In this document: positions 52,868 through 60,703 of the stretch, piece by piece
How the letters are laid out: every line of letters begins with the position of its first letter
Position numbering within the stretch: the stretch's first letter is position 1
Source of the DNA: Mesorhizobium sp. M2D.F.Ca.ET.226.01.1.1
Lineage (GTDB): Bacteria; Pseudomonadota; Alphaproteobacteria; Rhizobiales; Rhizobiaceae
Reading direction: 5' to 3'
Assembly: GCF_004022705.2 (NCBI RefSeq)
Contig: NZ_RZOY02000010.1
Location: 124,001 to 188,000, forward strand
Length of the DNA stretch: 64,000 bases
Made by a program: the position numbers and the translations under genes
The notes under the pieces: model-generated
What the model saw: only the letters and a program-made list of their open reading frames with translations
Told to the model about the DNA's origin: nothing
The model's database searches: none

Positions 52868-53572
52868 CTAGATATCGAACTCGCCCTGCCCTTCATCCAT
52901 GGCGCTGACGGTCTCGGCAGCCAGAGCGCGGGTGATCGGCGTCTTGCGCTCGAGCGCCGCGCGGTCGAGGCGCTCGACGACGCGCATGGCGGTGCCGAGC
53001 GAGCGCTCGATGCGGCGCACCAGATATTGCACCACATGCGGTTCGACCTCGACCTGGCGGTCGGCGAAGAGCTTTGTGATGACGCCGGCAAGCAGGAGAT
53101 CGTCCGGTTCGTGGATCTCGACGGTCGCTGCCGCCTTCAGGCGCGAGACGAGGTCTGGCAGCGCGACGCGCCAGGCCGAGGGGAAACGCCGAGCCGTCAA
53201 CAGCAGCGTCGAGCCGGCGCCGCGCACGGCATTGATCAGGTGGAACAGGCCCGGCTCGTCGATCGCCGTCTTGTCGATATCGTCGATAAGCGCCGGCCTG
53301 ACGCCGAGCCCCGCAATGTGCTCGTCGATACGGGCGGGACCGATGGCGACGGCGTGCGTGCGATCCTGCCAGATCCGGGCAAGATGCGTCTTGCCGGAGC
53401 CGGGCGGCCCGGCCAGCACCACGACCGGCGACGGCCAGTCGGGCCAGCGGTCGATCAGCGATGCCGCTTGCGAATTGGTGCCAGAAACGACGAGCTCGTC
53501 GCGCGAATAGCCGGTGCCGTGGCCGAGATCGAGCGGCAGCTGGCGCGGCGTATCTGCTGGCTGGGCAGCCAT
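52868..53572 (-). CDS. hdaA: DnaA-related regulatory inactivator HdaA
   Basis: A 234-residue AAA+ protein with ATG 53572. The N-terminus has RQLPLDLGHG, a sliding-clamp binding motif. Walker A is AGPPGSGKTHLA and Walker B/sensor I is ALIDDIDK, LLLTARRFP. HdaA/Hda, bound to the DNA polymerase beta clamp, stimulates DnaA-ATP hydrolysis to prevent re-initiation of replication. It sits downstream of the AI-2E permease, in the usual alphaproteobacterial order. Confidence 0.9.
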   Translation of the reverse strand: MAAQPADTPRQLPLDLGHGTGYSRDELVVSGTNSQAASLIDRWPDWPSPVVVLAGPPGSGKTHLARIWQDRTHAVAIGPARIDEHIAGLGVRPALIDDIDKTAIDEPGLFHLINAVRGAGSTLLLTARRFPSAWRVALPDLVSRLKAAATVEIHEPDDLLLAGVITKLFADRQVEVEPHVVQYLVRRIERSLGTAMRVVERLDRAALERKTPITRALAAETVSAMDEGQGEFDI

Positions 53573-53573
53573 T

Positions 53574-54815
53574 TCAGCCCCGCGTCGAGCGATGGCCGCC
53601 GCCGCGATCGGCCGGCAACGCCGGCACGGGCCGGGTGGCGTGGCCCTTGTAAAGCGGCGATTCGAGATAGCGGGCGATCGCGAAGCGCACCAGGACGGCG
53701 ATCGCCGCCGAGGCCGGCACGGCAATCAACAGGCCGACGAAGCCGAACAGCGCGCCGAAGGCAAACAGCGCGAACATCAGCCACACCGGATGCAGGCCGA
53801 CGCTCTTGCCGACCAGGCGGGGCTGCAGGATGTTGCCCTCGATGAACTGGCCGACGAAGAACACGCAGGCGACCAGCAACACCATGGTCCAGTCCGGCCA
53901 GAACTGAACGAAGGCGACGCCGACGGCGAGCACCAGCCCGGTCAGCGAGCCGACATAGGGGATGAACGAGATCAGCCCGGCGAAGAAGCCGATGAGGATG
54001 GCGAAATTCAATCCGGTCAGCGTCAGCCCGGTGGCGTACATGGCGCCGAGCACCAGGCATAGCGTGCCCTGCCCGCGCACGAAGCCGGCGGTGGCGGTGT
54101 TGATGTCGCGGGCAAGCGCGCGCACCGTCTCGACATGGTCGCGCGGCACCCAGCTGTCGACCTCGGCCACCATGCGGTCCCAGTCGAGCAGCATGTAGAA
54201 GGCGACGACCGGGGTGACGACGAACAGGCTGATCACCGAAACCAGCGCTACGCCCGAGCTCCAGATCGAGGTGAAGACGGTGGTGAGCAGGCTGAAGCCG
54301 GAGGTCAAGAGCGAGTTCAGCCCGTCGCGCAGGCCGGCGGCGTTGACGCCAAAACGCTGCTCCAGCCATTTCGGGTCGAAGCTGGTGATCAGCGACTGCA
54401 GGCGGGTGAGATATTCCGGCAGCTTGCGGGCGAAGTCGGCCATCTGGGTCGCCAGCACCGGCACCAGGATGACGAAGGCCAGCACCACCACGACGATGAA
54501 GGCGATCAGGATCACCACCGTCGCCATCAGGCGCGAGAGACCGAGCCGCTGCAGCCAGTCGGCGACCGGATCGAGGAAATAGGCGAGCACCATGCCGGCG
54601 ACGAAGGGCAGGAGAATGCCGGAGAAGATATAGAGGAACAGCGCCAGCAGGACGGCCGTGGCCAGCCAGAAGAAGACCTGGCGGCGGAGCCCGCCCGAGC
54701 CGTCGTCGGCCGCGATCACCGCGCCATCAGGCGTCGGCGCCGGAGCCGCTCGACTTGCCGATGCCCGACTTGGTGTCGCCGGTCTGGGAGTTGCTCGTCC
54801 GGGAGCCTTCGCCAT
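53574..54815 (-). CDS. AI-2E family (PerM-like) transporter
   Basis: A 413-residue inner-membrane protein with about eight hydrophobic segments. The family motifs GILLPFVAGMVLAYFLDPV and, near the C-terminus, LISFIPYVGSLTGLVLAVG and GNILQPRLVGKSVGLHPVWLMFAL are present. Such permeases include AI-2 exporters and Na+/H+ antiporter-like members; the substrate is open. As annotated from ATG 54815 it overlaps the pgsA-like gene by 89 bp; the in-frame GTG at 54719 would avoid this and still keep all membrane segments. Confidence 0.88.
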   Translation of the reverse strand: MAKAPGRATPRPATPSRASASRAAPAPTPDGAVIAADDGSGGLRRQVFFWLATAVLLALFLYIFSGILLPFVAGMVLAYFLDPVADWLQRLGLSRLMATVVILIAFIVVVVLAFVILVPVLATQMADFARKLPEYLTRLQSLITSFDPKWLEQRFGVNAAGLRDGLNSLLTSGFSLLTTVFTSIWSSGVALVSVISLFVVTPVVAFYMLLDWDRMVAEVDSWVPRDHVETVRALARDINTATAGFVRGQGTLCLVLGAMYATGLTLTGLNFAILIGFFAGLISFIPYVGSLTGLVLAVGVAFVQFWPDWTMVLLVACVFFVGQFIEGNILQPRLVGKSVGLHPVWLMFALFAFGALFGFVGLLIAVPASAAIAVLVRFAIARYLESPLYKGHATRPVPALPADRGGGHRSTRG

Positions 54816-55344
54816 AGCCGCTCATATGCCTTAGCCAAGCCACGAGATAGGCCGCGGCCGAAGCCACGGTCAAGACCCCGGTCAGCAATATGATCCCGGT
54901 CCGCAGAGGACCGAGATGCACCGAGAAGGCGAGTTCCCCCAGCACCAGCGCCGCCAGCACGATCTGCGCGGCGGTGTTGGCCTTGGAGACGAAGAGCGGC
55001 TTCACCTCGACCGGATTGTTCATAACGCTCGACAACAGCACGGCGCAGACGATCAGTCCGTCACGCGAGACCATGGTCACTACCAGCCACAATGGCAGTT
55101 CGCCGGCAAAGCCCATGACGACGAAGACCGAGACCAGCAAAAGCTTGTCGGCGATCGGATCGAGATAGGCGCCAAGCTGGGACGACTGGTTCCAGCGGCG
55201 CGCGATGAAGCCGTCGATGCCGTCGGAGATGCCGGCCACGAGGAAGCCGGCGAAAGCCCAGGGCCAAAGCGACTGCAGCATGGCCAGCACCACGGCGGGC
55301 ACGAGCAGCAGCCGCATGATCGTGATCATGTTGGGAAGGGTCAC
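54727..55344 (-). CDS. pgsA: CDP-alcohol phosphatidyltransferase (PgsA-like)
   Basis: A 205-residue membrane enzyme. GTG 55344 (MTLPNMITIMRLLLVPAVV) is the usual N-terminus. The CDP-OH-P-transferase motif is complete: DGFIARRWNQSSQLGAYLDPIAD (DGxxAR, G, D, D). About six hydrophobic segments. It should make phosphatidylglycerophosphate from CDP-diacylglycerol and glycerol-3-phosphate, though the exact alcohol is inferred. The neighbours hdaA and purMN match other rhizobia. It ends in a low-complexity Gly/Ser tail. Confidence 0.82.
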   Translation of the reverse strand: MTLPNMITIMRLLLVPAVVLAMLQSLWPWAFAGFLVAGISDGIDGFIARRWNQSSQLGAYLDPIADKLLLVSVFVVMGFAGELPLWLVVTMVSRDGLIVCAVLLSSVMNNPVEVKPLFVSKANTAAQIVLAALVLGELAFSVHLGPLRTGIILLTGVLTVASAAAYLVAWLRHMSGYGEGSRTSNSQTGDTKSGIGKSSGSGADA

Positions 55345-55535
55345 GTGATGTCCCGCCGTGTCTTTTGTTGGGAAAAGATGAGGGAGATGGGAGGTGGGCG
55401 CAAGTAGCGGGGCGGCGAAGCTGCCAATCTCCCTCTGCTTTTCCTCGGGAACAAACTCCCTCACCCGCGCGTCATCCTTGCTCCCCGAAACCATTCATGC
55501 GAAGAGCCCGCAATGGAAACAGGGACGAGCCGGAT

Positions 55536-56615
55536 ATGAGCAAGGGCGACCAGGCCAAGCGCAAGAATGGGCTCACCTATGCCGAGGCGGGCGTCGACAT
55601 CGATGCCGGCAATCTCATGGTCGAGAAGATCAAGCCGCTGGTGCGCGCGACGCGCCGGCCGGGCGCGGATGGCGAGATCGGCGGTTTCGGCGGGCTGTTC
55701 GACCTGAAGGCCGCCGGCTTCACCGATCCGGTGCTGGTGGCGGCCAATGACGGCGTCGGTACCAAGCTCAAGATCGCCATCGATGCGGGCAAGCACGACA
55801 CGATCGGCATCGACCTCGTCGCCATGTGCGTCAACGACATTGTCGTGCAGGGCGCCGAGCCGCTGTTCTTCCTCGACTATTTCGCCACCGGCAAGCTCGA
55901 TCCGGATCAGGGCGCTTCGATCGTCGGCGGTATCGCGCAAGGCTGCCGGCAGGCAGGCTGCGCGCTGATCGGCGGCGAGACCGCCGAAATGCCCGGCATG
56001 TATCACGACAAGGACTACGACCTTGCCGGCTTTGCCGTGGGCGCGGCCGAGCGCGGCCAGTTGCTGCCCACCGACGACATCGTCGAAGGCGACGTGCTGC
56101 TCGGCCTTTCCTCGTCGGGCCTGCACTCCAACGGTTTTTCGCTGGTGCGCCGCATCGTGGCGGCGAGCGGCCTTGCCTGGAGCGATCCGGCGCCGTTCAA
56201 CGACGAGCTCAGCCTTGCCGAGGCGCTGCTCGAACCGACGCGCATCTATGTGAAGTCGATCCTCAAAGCCATCCGCAACACGCACGGCATCAAGGCGCTG
56301 GCCCACATCACCGGCGGCGGTTTCCCGGAAAACATTCCGCGCGTGCTGCCGAAGGATTTTTCGGCCGAGCTCGACCTCGAGGCGATCGACGTGCCGCCGG
56401 TGTTCTCGTGGCTGGCAAAAACCGGCGGCGTGGCGCCGGAAGAAATGATGCGCACCTTCAATTGCGGCATCGGCATGATCCTCGCCGTAGCCTCCGGCCA
56501 GGCGGCGCAGGTGGCGGCGGTGCTGCAGGAGGCCGGCGAGACCGTGACGCCGATCGGCCGGATCGTGCCGCGCCGCGACGCCGGGGTGATCTATCGGGGC
56601 TCGATCGGCCTATGA
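55536..56615 (+). CDS. purM: Phosphoribosylformylglycinamidine cyclo-ligase (AIR synthetase)
   Basis: A 359-residue enzyme, ATG 55536. Conserved parts: TYAEAGVDIDAGN, GGFGGLFDL, VAANDGVGTKLKIA, ALIGGETAEMPGMY, SGLHSNGFSLVR and HITGGGFPENIPR. It converts FGAM to AIR with ATP, step five of purine synthesis, as a homodimer in the cytoplasm. It precedes purN with a 4-bp ATGA overlap. Confidence 0.97.
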   Translation: MSKGDQAKRKNGLTYAEAGVDIDAGNLMVEKIKPLVRATRRPGADGEIGGFGGLFDLKAAGFTDPVLVAANDGVGTKLKIAIDAGKHDTIGIDLVAMCVNDIVVQGAEPLFFLDYFATGKLDPDQGASIVGGIAQGCRQAGCALIGGETAEMPGMYHDKDYDLAGFAVGAAERGQLLPTDDIVEGDVLLGLSSSGLHSNGFSLVRRIVAASGLAWSDPAPFNDELSLAEALLEPTRIYVKSILKAIRNTHGIKALAHITGGGFPENIPRVLPKDFSAELDLEAIDVPPVFSWLAKTGGVAPEEMMRTFNCGIGMILAVASGQAAQVAAVLQEAGETVTPIGRIVPRRDAGVIYRGSIGL

Positions 56616-57319
56616 GCAGGAAACGCACGGTCGTCCTGATCTCGGGGCGCGGCTCCAACATGACGGCGCTGATCGCGGCCGCCGCCGATCCCAGCTATCC
56701 GGCTGATATCGTCGGGGTGATCTCCGACCGCGCCAACGCCGCCGGTCTCGGCATCGCGCAGTCGCGCGGCATCGCCACCAAGGTCATCCAGCGCGCCGAC
56801 CATCCGAGCAAGGATGCCTATGATGCCGCGATCGACGCCGCGCTCACCGGCTTCGGCGCCGATATCGTCGCGCTGGCCGGCTATATGCGGATCCTCGGCC
56901 GCGGCCTCGTCGAGAAATGGCAGGGACGCATGGTCAACATCCACCCTGCCCTGCTGCCGGCCTTCAAGGGGCTGGACACGCATGCGCGGGCAATCCGCGC
57001 CGGCGTGCGCATCCATGGGTGCTCGGTGCATTTCGTCACGCCCGAGATGGATGACGGCCCGATCATCGCGCAGGCCGCCGTGCCCGTCATGGTCGGCGAC
57101 ACTGAAGACACGCTTGCCGCGCGGGTGCTGAGGGCCGAGCACCGGCTCTATCCACTGGCGCTGGGCCTCGTCGCCGAGGGCAAGGCGCGCATGGAAAAGG
57201 GCCACACCGTGCTTGCGCATTTCGCCGACGATGCGGAGAACGCCACCTCGGTGGTGATGGCGCCCGACCCGCTGCGCGAGGAGCGAGACCTCGAACAGCT
57301 AGCGCGGATCACGCCGTAG
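56612..57319 (+). CDS. purN: Phosphoribosylglycinamide formyltransferase
   Basis: A 235-residue enzyme starting at ATG 56612 within the purM stop. It has VLISGRGSNMTALIAAA at the N-terminus, and the active-site stretch NIHPALLPAFKGLDTH, HFVTPEMDDGPIIAQ (catalytic Asn, His, Asp). It transfers a formyl group from 10-formyl-THF to GAR, step three of purine synthesis. The C-terminal 40 residues extend beyond the short E. coli form, as is common in rhizobia. Confidence 0.96.
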   Translation: MSRKRTVVLISGRGSNMTALIAAAADPSYPADIVGVISDRANAAGLGIAQSRGIATKVIQRADHPSKDAYDAAIDAALTGFGADIVALAGYMRILGRGLVEKWQGRMVNIHPALLPAFKGLDTHARAIRAGVRIHGCSVHFVTPEMDDGPIIAQAAVPVMVGDTEDTLAARVLRAEHRLYPLALGLVAEGKARMEKGHTVLAHFADDAENATSVVMAPDPLREERDLEQLARITP

Positions 57320-57350
57320 GCGAGCGGGCGCCAATCGGAGATCGCTGATC

Positions 57351-57683
57351 TTGGATATCTTCGATAGTGCTGTCCGAACTAAGGGGGACCTCGCGGGTGT
57401 CTTCGAGTATGAAGAGAGCGGCGGACCGCGAAGTGCCACTGCGTATTTTTACCTGCACCGATTGGAAGGCGACCCGACTGGCTCGGTTCTTGGTGCAATC
57501 TATGTCAGATCGGGCCAATGGGCGATCACCGAAGCAGATGTCGCCATCGAGTGGGACAGTGGCGAACAGCGTGTTGGCCTGTTTGTCTTCGGTGTGCTGG
57601 TAGCAGCCTTCGACGCCGCGACAGGCGTGAAATATGGCGGCCAATATGGCAAGGATTTCAACGCCGAGATTCCGTGGTCCTGA
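57351..57683 (+). CDS. Hypothetical protein, 110 aa (DUF2251-like)
   Basis: Starts at TTG 57351 (GGAG lies about 10 bp upstream). The sequence VFEYEESGGPRSATAYFYLH, then ITEADVAIEWDSGEQRVGLFVFG and a Gly-rich end, resembles DUF2251-type proteins, mostly beta. It follows purN by 31 bp and precedes the sixA-like gene by 3 bp. Function unknown. Confidence 0.55.
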   Translation: MDIFDSAVRTKGDLAGVFEYEESGGPRSATAYFYLHRLEGDPTGSVLGAIYVRSGQWAITEADVAIEWDSGEQRVGLFVFGVLVAAFDAATGVKYGGQYGKDFNAEIPWS

Positions 57684-57686
57684 TCA

Positions 57687-58202
57687 ATGCCCGTGAGACA
57701 GCTGCTCATCCTGCGCCACGCCAAGTCGAGCTGGGACGATCCCAAGCTTGACGATTTCGACCGGCCGCTCGCCCCGCGCGGGCTGAAGACGGCGCCGCTG
57801 ATCGGGCGCGAGCTTTCGCGGCGCGGCTGGCTGCCAGAGCTCGCGCTGGTCTCGCCGGCGCTGCGCACCCGCGATACCTGGCGGCTGGTCGCTCAGGAAC
57901 TGCCGAAGCATGTGTCCGCGCAATTCGCGGAAGAGCTCTACGAGGCGGCCCCGGCCACCATCCTGGCGTGCGTGCGGCGGGCCAAGGCGACCAACCTGCT
58001 CGTGATCGGCCACAATCCCGGCCTGCAGAATTTTGCGCTTAGGCTGGCCGGCGCCGGGTCGGATGAGAGCATGTTCAAGAAGATCGAGGCGAAGTTTCCA
58101 ACAGCGGCGCTCGCGCGGTTCACAGTAAAGGACGACTGGTCGAATCTCGACTTCGGCGGCGCGCGGCTGACGCATTTCGTCAGGCCGAAGGATTTGGAGT
58201 AG
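57687..58202 (+). CDS. SixA-type histidine phosphatase
   Basis: A 171-residue histidine-phosphatase-family protein. The RHx motif is LILRHAKSSWDD (catalytic His in RHA), and the second His is in LLVIGHNPGLQNFAL. SixA dephosphorylates phospho-His on HPt domains or, in other members, phosphoester metabolites. It follows the DUF2251-like ORF and probably the purMN transcript. Confidence 0.87.
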   Translation: MPVRQLLILRHAKSSWDDPKLDDFDRPLAPRGLKTAPLIGRELSRRGWLPELALVSPALRTRDTWRLVAQELPKHVSAQFAEELYEAAPATILACVRRAKATNLLVIGHNPGLQNFALRLAGAGSDESMFKKIEAKFPTAALARFTVKDDWSNLDFGGARLTHFVRPKDLE

Positions 58203-58207
58203 ACGCC

Positions 58208-58268
58208 GAAGCTGCCAATCTCCCCCCACAGTCCATACACCTCCTCGTGGGGGGAGACTTGGCGCTTC
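58208..58268. repeat. Palindromic repeat of the CTCCCCC family
   Basis: Arms GAAGCTGCCAATCTCCCCCCAC and GTGGGGGGAGACTTGGCGCTTC mirror each other, with two differences, over a 17-nt loop. It belongs to the same group as 33289-33449 and shares a 16-bp arm with 55417-55432. The right arm ends in the stop codon of the DUF680 gene, so it also closes that gene. Confidence 0.7.
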
Positions 58269-58509
58269 AATTGCCCCAGATGCCCTGGCCCGGATCAGGC
58301 CAGGCCTGCGACGGCGCCGCTCCGGTGGTCTTCGAGGTGTCGACATTGGCTGGCTTGGCGGACTCGTGCTTGCGCACCGAGGCGGTGAGCCCGCGGTCGA
58401 CGCAGGCGGTCGGCTGGTTGACATTGTCCGCGCCATAATGGTCGCTGCCGGCGAAGGCAGAACGCATGACGAGAAGCATGGCTGCGGTGGTGAGGGCGAT
58501 CCTGGTCAT
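58267..58509 (-). CDS. DUF680 secreted protein (array copy 1)
   Basis: An 80-residue protein, ATG 58509. Signal peptide MTRIALTTAAMLLVMRSAFA, then the array's shared motif GSDHYGADNVNQPT. The C-terminus ends GQGIWGN. It belongs to a tandem array of four. DUF680 members are known mostly from Mesorhizobium and lack a known function. Confidence 0.85.
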   Translation of the reverse strand: MTRIALTTAAMLLVMRSAFAGSDHYGADNVNQPTACVDRGLTASVRKHESAKPANVDTSKTTGAAPSQAWPDPGQGIWGN

Positions 58510-58562
58510 TGCAAAAGTTCCTGTCGTTAAAGGGGTGGAGGTTCTTGGGGATCGAAGCGGCG

Positions 58563-58805
58563 TCAGCGGCCCCACAGGCCGTCGTCGTTATGCCGGGCAA
58601 TGATGTCGGCGACGGTCCGGCTGGTTGCGGCCGTCACCGAAGCTTGATGCGCCGTGCCGCGCTCGCGGATCGAGCTGGTCACCATGTGATCGGCGCCGGC
58701 GGCCGGCTGGTTGGCGCCGTCGGCGCCGTAATGGTCGCTGCCGGCAGAGGCGCTGCCCATGGCAGCGGCGAGCATGGCAGCCGCGACGAATGCGGTCCTG
58801 GTCAT
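58563..58805 (-). CDS. DUF680 secreted protein (array copy 2)
   Basis: An 80-residue protein with signal peptide MTRTAFVAAAMLAAAMGSASA and GSDHYGADGANQPAA. The tail reads ADIIARHNDDGLWGR. It precedes copy 1 by 54 bp on the same strand; likely co-transcribed. Confidence 0.85.
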   Translation of the reverse strand: MTRTAFVAAAMLAAAMGSASAGSDHYGADGANQPAAGADHMVTSSIRERGTAHQASVTAATSRTVADIIARHNDDGLWGR

Positions 58806-59009
58806 CTCAATGTTCCTTGTCCTGTCGTTTCATCGGCGGCGCCTTGGGAGGATGGCCCCGCTGCCGACAAGACCCGGAACAGCCCGGATTTATTCCCGAC
58901 TAGGATTTCGGCTTCCGCGACCGCTTTCCCCGATCGGGCTCTCGCAAAATTACTTGGTCGAACGCACGGAATAGCTCGGGCCAACGGATAGCCGGCTCCA
59001 CAAGAACAG

Positions 59010-59032
59010 AGCGGCGGGACAAGCCCGCCGCT
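59010..59032 (-). terminator. Hairpin between DUF680 copies 2 and 3
   Basis: A 9-bp stem, AGCGGCGGG (59010-59018) and CCCGCCGCT (59024-59032), lies 27 bp after the stop of copy 3. The T tract is poor, so it may attenuate rather than fully terminate. Confidence 0.5.
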
Positions 59033-59058
59033 TTGAGGTCTATCGAGATCGGAACCGA

Positions 59059-59265
59059 TCAATGGCTGCCGAAGAGGTCGCGGTCCGCGCCCTGGGTCAG
59101 CGGCTTCTGGACATTCGCATCAGACTTCTTGACCGAAGCGGTGAACGAGGTGTCGACCGAAGCGGCCGGCTGGTTGGCATTGGCCGAACCGTAGTTGTCC
59201 GAGCCGGCGAAAGCGGCACCGGTAGCAACCAGAAGGGCGGCGGCGGTAAGAGCGATCTTGGTCAT
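59059..59265 (-). CDS. DUF680 secreted protein (array copy 3)
   Basis: A 68-residue protein, signal peptide MTKIALTAAALLVATGAAFA, then GSDNYGSANANQPAAS. It ends DRDLFGSH. The first 15 codons are nearly identical to copy 4, pointing to a recent duplication. Confidence 0.85.
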   Translation of the reverse strand: MTKIALTAAALLVATGAAFAGSDNYGSANANQPAASVDTSFTASVKKSDANVQKPLTQGADRDLFGSH

Positions 59266-59313
59266 TTGAGTTATTCAAAGATGTCGGGTGGAAGTTGGTC
59301 TGGAGGGGCCGGA

Positions 59314-59544
59314 TTAGCGGCCCCAGATGCCCTGGCCCGATTCCGGCTGGTTCTGAGCCGGCTTGATGTGAAGGTCACGCTGCTCGAACGTGCGGATCGA
59401 GCCGGTGATGCTGTTGTCGACCTTGCCTGCGGGAGCGGTCACGGCCGGCTGATTGACGTTGTCGGAACCGTAATGGTCGCTGCTGGCAAAAGCGCCGCTG
59501 GTAGCGACGAGGAGGGCAGCGGCGGTAAGAGCAATCTTGGTCAT
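59314..59544 (-). CDS. DUF680 secreted protein (array copy 4)
   Basis: A 76-residue protein, signal peptide MTKIALTAAALLVATSGAFA, then SSDHYGSDNVNQPAV. Its C-terminus (ESGQGIWGR) resembles that of copy 1 (PGQGIWGN). It is the first transcribed of the array, and its promoter region faces the palindromic operators at 59673 and 59828. Confidence 0.85.
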   Translation of the reverse strand: MTKIALTAAALLVATSGAFASSDHYGSDNVNQPAVTAPAGKVDNSITGSIRTFEQRDLHIKPAQNQPESGQGIWGR

Positions 59545-59672
59545 TTTAAGTACTCCGGATTTTCAAAGTCATGTCCGTCTGGTGGCGTGCCTTGATGGAA
59601 ATTCGCGTCGCTCGGACCACCCCGAGATGGGTCTGCCCTGCTGCCAGTTCCAATCACGAAAAGTTGTGAACT

Positions 59673-59686
59673 GAACCGTTCGGTTC
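59673..59686. promoter_or_regulatory. Palindromic operator 1 (GAACCG-TT-CGGTTC)
   Basis: A 6-bp perfect dyad, GAACCG and CGGTTC, with a TT centre, 128 bp upstream of the DUF680 copy 4 start. It is a near copy of the site at 59828-59844. Confidence 0.55.
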
Positions 59687-59827
59687 GATCTTGAAATTGT
59701 GTGAAAGGCTAAGGGGCCGAATTCTTATCGTTTGATATCAATTAGTTACGGCGAGCGACGTCAAGAAGCCACCTAGGCCAGACCTGCCAGTGTTCACCCT
59801 GGTTGCACGAACCATCAACATTAATTG

Positions 59828-59844
59828 AACCGAACGGTTCGGTT
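59828..59844. promoter_or_regulatory. Palindromic operator 2 (AACCGAAC-G-GTTCGGTT)
   Basis: An 8-bp perfect dyad around a single G, 17 bp in all, typical of a dimeric TetR-like binding site. It lies 198 bp before the response regulator start. Confidence 0.6.
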
Positions 59845-60025
59845 TCATCACTTGTATGACCGGGCAAATGGCCCCGCAGGCGCCGTGACTACGCTGGCGG
59901 CCGCCGGCAAACCACGTTTGCCTTGCGGGCCGATCGATACTATCGGTTGCCTCGGGGAACCAATTCGGACGCCGCCTGCCGCTCTCGGCGAAGGCGGCGC
60001 CGTTGGGAGGAAACAGCGACGAACG

Positions 60026-60703
60026 ATGCGGCTGCTGCTTGTCGAGGACAATCGCGAACTGGCCGATTGGCTGAGCAAGACGCTGCGCCAGGCGAGCTAC
60101 GTCGTCGACGTCGTGCATGACGGCGAGGATGTCGAGCACGCTTTGGCCGCCGGCGATCATGCTCTGATCATCCTCGACCTCGCCCTCCCCCGCATGAGCG
60201 GCATAGAGGTGCTGAAAAGACTGCGGTCGCGCGGCAACCCGGTGCCGGTGATCGTGCTCACCGCCAATGCCAGCCTCGACGGCCGGGTCAAGGGGCTCAA
60301 CGAAGGCGCCGACGACTATCTGGCCAAACCCTTCCAGATCGAGGAGCTGGAGGCGCGCATCCGCGTGCAGCTGCGCCGCGCCAACGACCGGACAGCGCCG
60401 GTCATTTCCTGCGGCGATCTCGTCTTCGACACCAACACCCGGCTGTTCTCGCTTGCCGGGTCGGCGCTGTCGCTGACGCCGCGCGAGCACGCGGTGCTGG
60501 AACAGCTGGTGGTCAAGGCCGGGCGCACGGTGAGCAAGGCCGCGCTCTCGGCCGCGATCTACGACTTCGAGACCGACGCCGACCCCAGCGCCATCGAGAT
60601 CTATGTGCACCGCCTGCGCAAGAAGCTCGAGGGATCGCGCGTCCAGATCGCCACCTTGCGCGGCCTCGGCTACCTCTTGCGCCACGACGATCCGGCGCCA
60701 TGA
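60026..60703 (+). CDS. OmpR-family response regulator (TctD/QseB-like)
   Basis: A 225-residue two-domain regulator, ATG 60026 behind GGAGG. The receiver has the acidic pocket VEDNREL, the phospho-acceptor Asp in LIILDLALPRMSG (about residue 51) and the Lys in YLAKPF. The winged helix is at the C-terminus (SLTPREHAVLEQL, IYVHRLRKKL). It overlaps its kinase by 4 bp. The pair resembles TctD/TctE and QseB/QseC. Targets may include the downstream SsuABC-type importer, which is convergent. Confidence 0.92.
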   Translation: MRLLLVEDNRELADWLSKTLRQASYVVDVVHDGEDVEHALAAGDHALIILDLALPRMSGIEVLKRLRSRGNPVPVIVLTANASLDGRVKGLNEGADDYLAKPFQIEELEARIRVQLRRANDRTAPVISCGDLVFDTNTRLFSLAGSALSLTPREHAVLEQLVVKAGRTVSKAALSAAIYDFETDADPSAIEIYVHRLRKKLEGSRVQIATLRGLGYLLRHDDPAP

